NCBI GenBank assembly: GCA_003165095.1
Contig: PLSH01000358.1
Span: forward strand, 1-5,040
DNA from: Acidobacteriaceae bacterium
GTDB taxonomy: Bacteria; Acidobacteriota; Terriglobia; Terriglobales; Acidobacteriaceae
Direction: 5' to 3'
DNA: 5,040 bases
The notes beneath the pieces are model-generated. The model worked only from the letters and a program-made list of their open reading frames with translations. It was not told the origin of the DNA and searched no databases. How positions within the stretch are numbered: the first letter of the stretch is position 1; every line of letters begins with the position of its first letter. Of this stretch, positions 1 to 4,408 are shown in pieces. A program made the position numbers and the translations under genes.

Positions 1-405
1 AAGATGGTTCATAACGGCATCGAGTACGGGATGATGCAGGCGTATGCAGAAGGATTTACGGTGCTGGAGAAGAAAGAAGAGCTGAAGCTGAATCTGCCGC
101 AGATTGCCGAGATCTGGCGCTACGGCAGCGTCGTGCGCAGTTGGCTGCTCGACCTGACCGCTGACGCGCTCCGCAAGAATCCCACGCTCGACGGCCTTGA
201 GGCGTTTGTCGAAGACTCCGGCGAAGGCCGCTGGACGGTCTTCGAAGCGATCGATCTCAACGTCTCTGCTCCGGTCATCACCGAGTCGCTCATCCGCCGC
301 ATCCGCTCTCGCGAGGACAACAACTTCACCGATCGCATGCTGGCCATCATGCGCAACGAATTCGGCGGCCACGAAGTAAAGACAGTAGCCAGCGAGCACC
401 CTTAA
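1..405 (+). CDS. gnd: 6-phosphogluconate dehydrogenase, short (YqeC-like) type, C-terminal part; 5' truncated by window edge
   Basis: The frame is open from base 1 to a TAA at 403-405, giving 134 residues of a protein whose N-terminal NAD(P)-binding Rossmann part lies outside the window. The first residues, KMVHNGIEYGMMQAYAEGF, are the classic catalytic and substrate-binding segment of 6-phosphogluconate dehydrogenases; in the family the Lys is the general acid/base and the His-Asn pair binds substrate. The later blocks RYGSVVRSWLLDLTADAL, GRWTVFEAIDLNVSAPVI and DRMLAIMRNEFGGHEVK fit the short form of about 300-340 residues, often NAD-preferring, rather than the 470-residue form. It catalyses oxidative decarboxylation of 6-phosphogluconate to ribulose 5-phosphate in the cytosol. 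zwf, for the first enzyme of the same pathway, follows 81 bases downstream on the same strand, so co-transcription is plausible. Cofactor preference cannot be judged because the Rossmann motif is missing. Confidence 0.93.
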   Translation, partial: KMVHNGIEYGMMQAYAEGFTVLEKKEELKLNLPQIAEIWRYGSVVRSWLLDLTADALRKNPTLDGLEAFVEDSGEGRWTVFEAIDLNVSAPVITESLIRRIRSREDNNFTDRMLAIMRNEFGGHEVKTVASEHP

Positions 406-412
406 CCGATCA

Positions 413-465
413 CTCATTCACTCATTCACTTTTTCACTGATCTCTGACCACTGACCACTGACGAC
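413..465. repeat. Short tandem repeats in the gnd-zwf spacer
   Basis: Two small arrays sit in the 81-base gap. CTCATTCA is repeated at 413-420 and 421-428. TGACCAC is repeated at 445-451 and 452-458, with a variant TGACGAC at 459-465. The second array has the same 7-base period as the unrelated heptads near 2938 and 3706. The sequence is directly visible; the function is unknown. The location is just upstream of the zwf ribosome binding site. Confidence 0.8.
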
Positions 466-471
466 TGTCCC

Positions 472-476
472 GGAGG
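472..476 (+). promoter_or_regulatory. Ribosome binding site of zwf
   Basis: GGAGG lies 10 bases before the ATG at 487, a little longer than ideal spacing but the clearest Shine-Dalgarno match in the window on this strand. It supports 487 as the zwf start. Confidence 0.7.
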
Positions 477-486
477 AACGCCAACC

Positions 487-2049
487 ATGGCCACAATCCA
501 GATGAAAGTGCGCCCCGAAGATCTTTCCCAGGTTCCCAAGAGCGCGGAGCGGATTCCCGAGCCCGGAATTCTCGTTATCTTCGGCGCTTCGGGCGATCTG
601 ACCAAGCGCAAGCTGCTGCCCGCGCTGTTTCACCTGCGCCAGGCCAATCTGCTGCCCAAACAGTTTGCCATTGTCGGTGTCGCGCGTCGCCCGCTCGGCG
701 ATGAGTTCGCCGCGGACATGCGCGAAGGCATCGTCGAATTCGGCGCCGCGGACGCGAGCGATCCCAAGCTCGACGAATTCTTGAGCCACATCAGTTACTT
801 TCCACTCAAATTCGACGACCCGTCCAACTACGCGGGCCTCAAGGCCGAACTGGAGCGCATTGACCGGGAAAAAGGCATCGCCGGCAACCGCCTCTTCTAC
901 CTGGCCACCGCGCCCGAGTTCTTTGCCGGCATCATCGAGAACCTCGGCGCTCAGGGCATGGCGAATCCGGAGAAGGGTGTGGCAGAAATCGTCATCGAAA
1001 AGCCCTTCGGCCACGATCTCGATTCCGCGCGCCTGCTCAACCACCAGGTCAACGCCGTCTTCCACGAGAACCAGGTCTTCCGCATCGACCACTACCTCGG
1101 CAAGGAGACGGTGCAGAATCTGCTGGTCTTCCGCTTCGCCAACGGCATCTTCGAGCCGGTCTGGAACCGCAACTTCATCGACCAGGTGCAGATCACCGTG
1201 GCTGAAACGCTGGGCGTCGAGGGCCGCGGTCCGTTTTACGAAAAGGCCGGCGCGCTCCGCGACGTGGTGCAGAACCACATGATGGAGCTGCTCTCCCTAG
1301 TCGCTCTCGAACCGCCTTCGAGCTTTGAAGCCGAGAGCGTGCGCCGCGAAAAGGTGAAAGTCTGGCAGGCCATTCCATCTATCCCGATTCTGAATACGGT
1401 GCGCGGCCAGTACGGCCCGGGCATCGTCTCCGGCCAGCACGTGGTCGGCTACCGCGACGAGGACCGCGTCAACCCCGAGTCGGGCACTGAAACCTACGCG
1501 GCGCTGCGCCTGCAGATTGAAAACTGGCGCTGGGCCGGAGTGCCGTTCTATCTCCGCGCCGGCAAGCGGCTCAAAAAGCGCGCTACCGAGATCAGCATCC
1601 AGTTCAAGCAGCCCCCGCTGCTCATCTTCAACCGCTTGCAATCGAGCGGCCCATGCCAGGACATTCAGCCCAACCTGCTCACCATCCGCATCCAACCCGA
1701 CGAGGGCATCGCCCTGCGCTTCGGCGCCAAGGTGCCCACCACCCCGGAGATGAATGTCTGCCCGGTCACCATGGACTTCGACTACGAAACCGCCTTTGGC
1801 AAATCAAGCGCCAACGGCTACGAGCGCCTGCTGCTCGACGCCATGCTCGGCGACCAGACCCTCTTCTCGCACCGCGACGGCGTCGAAATCACCTGGGCTC
1901 TCTACACCCCCATCCTCCAGGCCTGGGCAGCCAAACAGCCTGAAGTCTTCCCCAATTATTTTGCCGGCTCCTGGGGCCCCGAGTGCGCCGACCACCTGCT
2001 CGAACGCAGCGGCGCCCACACCTGGCGAAACGACCTCGGCCGGAAGTAA
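487..2049 (+). CDS. zwf: Glucose-6-phosphate 1-dehydrogenase
   Basis: This 520-residue protein oxidises glucose 6-phosphate to 6-phosphogluconolactone, the entry step of the oxidative pentose phosphate pathway, in the cytosol. The nucleotide-binding motif GASGDLTKRKLLPAL is at residues 33-47, in the usual place near the N-terminus of the Rossmann domain. EKPFGHDL is at 171-178. The active-site signature RIDHYLGKE is at 199-207; its Asp201 and His202 correspond to the substrate and catalytic dyad residues of the family. QNHMM at 262-266 carries His264, the equivalent of the catalytic base. Length is slightly above the common 490-510 residues because of an N-terminal lead of about 25 residues. 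The start is ATG 487 behind GGAGG. The gene is intact, and follows gnd on the same strand. No 6-phosphogluconolactonase gene follows; a toxin-antitoxin pair lies there instead. The last 27 codons are duplicated at 2846-2932 with 5 mismatches in 81 bases. Confidence 0.98.
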   Translation: MATIQMKVRPEDLSQVPKSAERIPEPGILVIFGASGDLTKRKLLPALFHLRQANLLPKQFAIVGVARRPLGDEFAADMREGIVEFGAADASDPKLDEFLSHISYFPLKFDDPSNYAGLKAELERIDREKGIAGNRLFYLATAPEFFAGIIENLGAQGMANPEKGVAEIVIEKPFGHDLDSARLLNHQVNAVFHENQVFRIDHYLGKETVQNLLVFRFANGIFEPVWNRNFIDQVQITVAETLGVEGRGPFYEKAGALRDVVQNHMMELLSLVALEPPSSFEAESVRREKVKVWQAIPSIPILNTVRGQYGPGIVSGQHVVGYRDEDRVNPESGTETYAALRLQIENWRWAGVPFYLRAGKRLKKRATEISIQFKQPPLLIFNRLQSSGPCQDIQPNLLTIRIQPDEGIALRFGAKVPTTPEMNVCPVTMDFDYETAFGKSSANGYERLLLDAMLGDQTLFSHRDGVEITWALYTPILQAWAAKQPEVFPNYFAGSWGPECADHLLERSGAHTWRNDLGRK

Positions 2050-2065
2050 CACGGACCAGGACATC

Positions 2066-2083
2066 CCGGCGGATATCCGTCGG
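2066..2083 (+). other. Hairpin just downstream of zwf, possible weak terminator
   Basis: Bases 2066-2072 (CCGGCGG) can pair with 2077-2083 (CCGTCGG) around an ATAT loop, counting one G-U pair. The core CGGATATCCG at 2070-2079 is a perfect 10-base palindrome. It begins 16 bases after the zwf stop. No T-run follows on the plus strand, so it is not a standard intrinsic terminator. It may instead stabilise the mRNA end or mark a recombination or protein-binding site. Confidence 0.35.
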
Positions 2084-2107
2084 CGGCCACAGGGGGACCG
2101 TGACGTA

Positions 2108-2122
2108 ATTAGATTAGATTAG
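2108..2122. repeat. ATTAG pentanucleotide x3 over the vapC stop codon
   Basis: Three perfect head-to-tail copies of ATTAG occupy 2108-2122. On the minus strand they read CTAAT and encode the final Leu-Ile and the TAA stop of the toxin. Slippage by one unit would still leave a nearby TAA, so the effect on the protein should be small. It also marks the end nearest zwf of the toxin-antitoxin insertion. Confidence 0.75.
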
Positions 2123-2512
2123 ACGAAATCCGTGCAGGCGTTTAGCCGCGTTCTGATCGAACGTCAGAGTAGCGGCGCAACCTCTCCAAATGCCGATGCC
2201 GCCGATCAATGCATCTTCGAATGTCCCAGTTCCACTTCTAAGTGCGACGACACCCTGATAGACTTCCTGCTCGTTTTGCACCTCTAGGGTATCGGCCGCC
2301 AGGATCATTTCGATTTGCTGGGCAATCTCCCGGCGCGTGCGCTTGTATAGGCTTCCAAGAACCCAGACAATTTCGAGGATCGAGACAAGGCTGACGAAAC
2401 CGGGATTCTGCTCGGTCAGACGGCGTTCGATAATCTCCGTCGCCTGGGGTGACTGCGCGGGATCGTCTTGCACCAGGTAGCGCAGGAGGACGTTCGTATC
2501 AAGTCCGATCAT
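2114..2512 (-). CDS. vapC: VapC-type toxin, PIN-domain ribonuclease
   Basis: With the ATG at 2512-2510 the protein has 132 residues, a normal length for VapC. It is a predicted metal-dependent endoribonuclease whose targets cannot be deduced. The PIN acidic residues are all present (numbering from this ATG): Asp5 in MIGLDTNVLLRYL, Glu47 in SILEIVWVL, Asp100 in FEDALIGGIG and Asp119 in TFDQNAAKRL, so the toxin looks catalytically intact. A TTG two codons upstream (2518) is in frame, but the ATG is preferred because it gives the family-typical MIGLDTN start. The gene lies immediately downstream of its antitoxin, with the ATG 12 bases past the antitoxin stop. No strong ribosome binding site precedes this ATG, so its translation probably depends on coupling to vapB. 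A 16-base near-duplication at the junction is described separately. Base composition looks less GC-rich than the adjacent zwf, in keeping with an acquired module. Confidence 0.93.
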   Translation of the reverse strand: MIGLDTNVLLRYLVQDDPAQSPQATEIIERRLTEQNPGFVSLVSILEIVWVLGSLYKRTRREIAQQIEMILAADTLEVQNEQEVYQGVVALRSGTGTFEDALIGGIGIWRGCAATLTFDQNAAKRLHGFRLI

Positions 2513-2528
2513 TGCCAAGCCCGATCAT
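2499..2528 (-). repeat. 16-base-period near-duplication of the vapC start, making a 9-codon leader ORF
   Basis: On the minus strand ATGATCGGGCTTG (2528-2516) and ATGATCGGACTTG (2512-2500) match at 12 of 13 bases with a 16-base offset. The first ATG overlaps the antitoxin TGA stop in the classical ATGA arrangement. Because 16 is not a multiple of three, it opens a different frame, reading MIGLGNDRT and stopping at TGA 2501-2499, just past the true toxin ATG. The first copy is therefore a short decoy or coupling ORF overlapping the vapC start. Sequence facts are direct; the regulatory role is inference. Confidence 0.6.
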
Positions 2529-2770
2529 TTCTTCCGCCGAAATCTCTCCGTGGCTCCTGCCTCGATTGCTTTGTCAATCTCCTTGGCAGATACCGGCCGC
2601 GGCAGCTTCGGAATGCTGCCTTTCAGGCGCTTGGTCGGAATTTTGGGCAGAATCATCACGCCGTCCGGATGGAAGAAGAACTTGAACCGGTCTCCCGCCC
2701 TGATCTGTAGCCGTTCACGAACCGCCTTGGGAATCGTGGCCTGCCCCTTGCTGCTGAGTTTGGCTTCCAT
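2525..2770 (-). CDS. vapB: VapB-type antitoxin, SpoVT/AbrB (MazE-like) DNA-binding fold
   Basis: This 81-residue protein has an N-terminal AbrB/MazE swapped-hairpin domain at about residues 2-44, with the typical KLSSKGQATIPKAVRERLQI start followed by AGDRFKFFFHPDGVMILP. Family members dimerise and bind their own promoter with this domain. The C-terminal tail, about 46-81 (from LKGSIPKLPRP to ATERFRRKK), is the part expected to bind and neutralise the PIN toxin. The ATG at 2770-2768 is preceded by AAAGGGGG at 2787-2780 with 9 bases spacing, a strong ribosome binding site, unlike the toxin. The antitoxin-first order and the tight junction with vapC are standard for a type II toxin-antitoxin operon. 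Probable autoregulation is suggested by an inverted repeat right upstream (2784-2807). The pair is transcribed opposite to zwf. Confidence 0.93.
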   Translation of the reverse strand: MEAKLSSKGQATIPKAVRERLQIRAGDRFKFFFHPDGVMILPKIPTKRLKGSIPKLPRPVSAKEIDKAIEAGATERFRRKK

Positions 2771-2779
2771 GATGAGATA

Positions 2780-2807
2780 CCCCCTTTACATTTTAGCAGA
2801 AGTAAAG
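2780..2807 (-). promoter_or_regulatory. vapBC upstream region: ribosome binding site and candidate operator
   Basis: The ribosome binding site AAAGGGGG is at 2787-2780. An inverted repeat, CTTTAC at 2784-2789 and GTAAAG at 2802-2807 with 12 bases between, overlaps it. A -10-like TAAAAT reads on the minus strand inside the repeat (2794-2789); no convincing -35 was found 17 bases upstream. The position fits an autoregulatory site for the AbrB-fold antitoxin, but that is inference from family behaviour. Confidence 0.45.
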
Positions 2808-2845
2808 AATTCCGGGAGGCTTTCCTGAAACTGCCGATCGATTAA

Positions 2846-2932
2846 GGCTCCTTGGGGCCCGAATGCGCCGACCACCTGCTCGAACGCAGCGGCACCCACA
2901 CCTGGCGAAACGACCTCGGCCGCAAGGTGTAA
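2846..2932 (+). pseudogene. Relic copy of the zwf 3' end (last 27 codons plus one)
   Basis: Bases 2846-2926 align without gaps to 1966-2046 of zwf, offset 880, with 76 of 81 identical. Mismatches are at 2853, 2857, 2863, 2894 and 2923. Translated in the zwf frame it reads on to GRKV and a TAA at 2930-2932, whereas zwf ends GRK then TAA. Three of the five differences are synonymous; the others give Trp to Leu and Ala to Thr. A TAA (2843-2845) sits directly before it in frame and no start is present, so it is not expressed as a protein. Similarity stops abruptly at 2846. It is a C-terminal zwf remnant left on the far side of the vapBC module. Confidence 0.9.
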
Positions 2933-2937
2933 GAAAC

Positions 2938-2958
2938 AGGGAATAGGGAGTAGGGAAT
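2938..2958. repeat. Heptad tandem repeat AGGGAAT x3
   Basis: AGGGAAT (2938-2944), AGGGAGT (2945-2951) and AGGGAAT (2952-2958) run head to tail, followed by a decaying AGG. It starts 5 bases after the relic zwf stop. The same unit in inverted orientation forms the array at 3706-3742. The 7-base period without spacers rules out CRISPR. Bases 2959-3047 after it hold no gene I can support. Confidence 0.85.
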
Positions 2959-3047
2959 AGGAGCGGGGATCAGGAACCAGTAAAAAAATGGGTGGCCCAG
3001 GTTTCGAGCTCAAGACCCGGGAAATCACGTGTTAGCGGTGCTCGCGA

Positions 3048-3076
3048 TTGAAACGCAGAGATTCCCGGCGTAAGCT
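3048..3076 (+). promoter_or_regulatory. Candidate promoter of the secreted-protein gene, possibly leaderless
   Basis: TTGAAA (3048-3053, one mismatch to the sigma-70 -35 consensus) is separated by 17 bases from TAAGCT (3071-3076), a poor but TAnnnT-type -10. The start codon ATG 3083 is only 7 bases beyond, where transcription would begin. No Shine-Dalgarno sequence is present, which fits a leaderless mRNA. Inference only. Confidence 0.35.
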
Positions 3077-3082
3077 CTGCCT

Positions 3083-3682
3083 ATGCGCGCACTCTTACTG
3101 GGAATCCTTGTCTGCATCTCTGCGGGATTCGCTTCAGCACAGAACAACATACGGCAAATTGATTTCAAAAACTTCACCTACCCGTTGAGCGCCCCGTTAC
3201 TCGGCCACGCCGAGTTGAAATGGCTCGGCAATCCGAAGGATGGTTATTCGAAGAGAAAACCCATACGCCTCATCAACGGGGTCGACACTACAGGCTTCAC
3301 TCTGCAGTCTGTTGAGTACGCAGACGTCGCCGGCAAGGGCAAAGAAGATGCAATTGTCGTGTTGCGATATGAAGCTGGCGGCACACAGAATACCCACTAC
3401 GTTTACATCTATTCGTTTGACGGCGGGAAGCCGAAGCTTCTGGCCTATTGCCATACCGGGGACCGCGCTCTTTACGGCCTTTCGAAGGTTTACGTCGAGG
3501 ATGGGCAGTTGGTCTTCGAACTTTTAGACCCCCGCGAACGAACGGGGGACTGCTGCTCGACTTGGCTCGTGCTGATGCGTTTTCGCTGGAACGGCAGCCG
3601 ATTTGAAAAAAGTGGTCGACTTGACGATAGCGTCCTCCGAGGAGAAGCAGTTGGCAGGCCCGAGTATGACTCTGTTCACTAG
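3083..3682 (+). CDS. Secreted protein of unknown function
   Basis: I do not recognise a named family for this 199-residue protein. It starts with a clear Sec signal peptide: short n-region with Arg2, hydrophobic stretch at about 3-16, and an Ala-Ser-Ala motif with likely cleavage after Ala19, leaving a mature N-terminus QNNIRQIDF. No further membrane segment and no lipobox are visible, so it is probably periplasmic or exported. Residues 76-93 (QSVEYADVAGKGKEDAIV) resemble the D-x-x-G-x-G-x-x-D calcium-loop pattern of FG-GAP or VCBS-like beta repeats, present once. It is followed by beta-strand-like segments THYVYIYSFDGGKPKLL and VYVEDGQLVFELL. Cys157-Cys158 and Cys123 are the only mature cysteines. 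The start choice rests on the signal peptide, since no Shine-Dalgarno is seen. It stands alone between inverted heptad arrays and converges on the RNase H gene. Codon use is less GC-rich than zwf. Confidence 0.8.
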   Translation: MRALLLGILVCISAGFASAQNNIRQIDFKNFTYPLSAPLLGHAELKWLGNPKDGYSKRKPIRLINGVDTTGFTLQSVEYADVAGKGKEDAIVVLRYEAGGTQNTHYVYIYSFDGGKPKLLAYCHTGDRALYGLSKVYVEDGQLVFELLDPRERTGDCCSTWLVLMRFRWNGSRFEKSGRLDDSVLRGEAVGRPEYDSVH

Positions 3683-3699
3683 CTCATTTGCGCCGACGA

Positions 3700-3709
3700 G
3701 TATCGATAC
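3700..3709. other. Perfect 10-base palindrome between convergent genes
   Basis: GTATCGATAC at 3700-3709 is self-complementary. It sits 17 bases past the stop of the secreted-protein gene and abuts the heptad array. No T-run follows, so it is not a clear terminator. It may be chance or a protein-binding site. Confidence 0.3.
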
Positions 3710-3742
3710 CCTATTCCCTTGGTCCCTTGTTCCCTATTCCCT
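3706..3742. repeat. Inverted heptad array (ATTCCCT units) overlapping the RNase H stop
   Basis: Units read ATACCCT, ATTCCCT, TGGTCCCT, TGTTCCCT and ATTCCCT, with lengths 7, 7, 8, 8 and 7. ATTCCCT is the reverse complement of AGGGAAT at 2938-2958, so the two arrays face each other around the secreted-protein gene. The stop codon and last codons of the RNase H gene (Gly-Arg-Glu-stop) lie inside the array, so repeat sequence has been used as coding sequence. Confidence 0.8.
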
Positions 3743-4195
3743 GCCCTTATCCATCGCCTCATTCGCCAGCCGGTCCGCTTCTTTATTCCCGCCGCGCAGT
3801 GTATGCCGCATCTCAAACCGCTCCAGCCGAGCAGCCCGCCGCTTCGCCTCCTGCCACAGGGGAATCAAGCCCGGGCTCTTCACCTTGTAAAGCCCCTTCA
3901 TCTGCTTCACCATCAGCTCCGAGTCCGAAACCACCCGCATTTGCTTCGCCCCATTCCCGAGCGCCCACTCCAGCACCGCCAGTAGCCCGGAATATTCCGC
4001 ATAATTGTTCGTCTGCCGCCCCAAGAACCGGCTCAGCCGCGCCACCACCTGACCCTGCGGATCCTCAATCACCGCTCCGTAGCCCGAAGGCCCGGGATTG
4101 CCCCTCGACCCACCGTCGCAGTGAGCCGTAAACCACCCCGCCGCCTCATCCGCCCTCAAATCCCCAAACAGGTTTCCAGTTCTTTGATCGCTCAT
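3734..4195 (-). CDS. rnhA: Ribonuclease HI family protein
   Basis: This 153-residue protein has a single RNase H fold, predicted to hydrolyse the RNA strand of RNA-DNA hybrids (R-loops, Okazaki primers) in the cytosol. All four acidic catalytic positions are visible: Asp27 in HCDGGSRGNPGPSGYG, Glu67 in TNNYAEYSGLLAVLEWAL, Asp91 in SDSELMVKQMKGLYKVK and Asp141 in GGNKEADRLANEAM. The spacing and the RGNPGP start fit the compact type found in many bacteria and archaea (Rv2228c or YpdQ-like) rather than E. coli RnhA, with its basic protrusion; that subtype call is from memory of the family. About 20 residues precede the first strand, a modest extension. The start is the ATG at 4195-4193. No Shine-Dalgarno is visible. 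The C-terminal GRE and stop come from a heptad repeat. It is convergent with the secreted-protein gene and divergent from the sigma factor gene. Confidence 0.93.
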   Translation of the reverse strand: MSDQRTGNLFGDLRADEAAGWFTAHCDGGSRGNPGPSGYGAVIEDPQGQVVARLSRFLGRQTNNYAEYSGLLAVLEWALGNGAKQMRVVSDSELMVKQMKGLYKVKSPGLIPLWQEAKRRAARLERFEMRHTLRGGNKEADRLANEAMDKGRE

Positions 4196-4408
4196 CGGTT
4201 CTTAGTGTACCGGCACGCTCCGCAACCAGCCTGAATTCCCTGTGGAGGGCCGCAGCAAATCGCCCGCTTAAAAATCCGGCCCCGCCTACCCGCTGACTTG
4301 CTGACTCTCCCCCCCGGCTTACCAAACCCCATTTCCAGCGTCTATTTTGATAACCCAAAGACTCTTTTCCCCAGAGCGGATATCTGGAGCGGAGAAGCGG
4401 AGCATTCC
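4196..4408. other. Divergent intergenic region between RNase H and the sigma factor
   Basis: These 213 bases hold no gene that I can support. The left end holds the possible RNase H -10. The right part has a TTGATAA-rich stretch near 4347-4353, an inverted pair CCAGA (4371-4375) and TCTGG (4383-4387), and three AGCGGA direct repeats at 4375-4380, 4388-4393 and 4396-4401. The last AGCGGA provides the GGAG (4399-4402) that can serve as ribosome binding site for an ATG at 4409. The cluster could be a regulator site for the sigma gene; this is a guess. Confidence 0.4.
4204..4209 (-). promoter_or_regulatory. Candidate -10 element of the RNase H gene
   Basis: On the minus strand TACACT (4209-4204) ends 8 bases before the ATG, so a transcript would begin at or next to the start codon. 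No -35 match at 17-18 bases and no ribosome binding site were seen. The pattern resembles that in front of 3083. Confidence 0.3.

Noticed and set aside
418..1278. Long open frame on the minus strand opposite zwf (286 codons)
   Set aside because: It lies fully antisense to the well-conserved zwf; such frames are expected opposite GC-rich coding DNA. The translation is rich in Val, Glu, Ala and Arg without any recognisable domain, and no ribosome site is seen.
1297..1695. Second antisense frame in zwf
   Set aside because: Same reason: shadow of zwf codon bias, no motif.
2050..2113. Transposon ends or integrase remnants next to vapBC
   Set aside because: No terminal inverted repeats shared with 2771-2845 and no transposase or integrase coding sequence were found; only the zwf duplication marks the boundaries.
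2938..2958. Heptad arrays considered as CRISPR
   Set aside because: Units are 7-8 bases, directly adjacent with no spacers, and no cas genes are present.
2786..3028. Minus-strand frame across the relic zwf end and the heptads
   Set aside because: It reads antisense through the zwf remnant and repeat DNA; the product mirrors the antisense of the zwf 3' end and has no independent support.
3688..4131. Plus-strand proline- and serine-rich frame opposite the RNase H gene
   Set aside because: Low-complexity shadow of the RNase H coding strand, whose four catalytic acids are all conserved.
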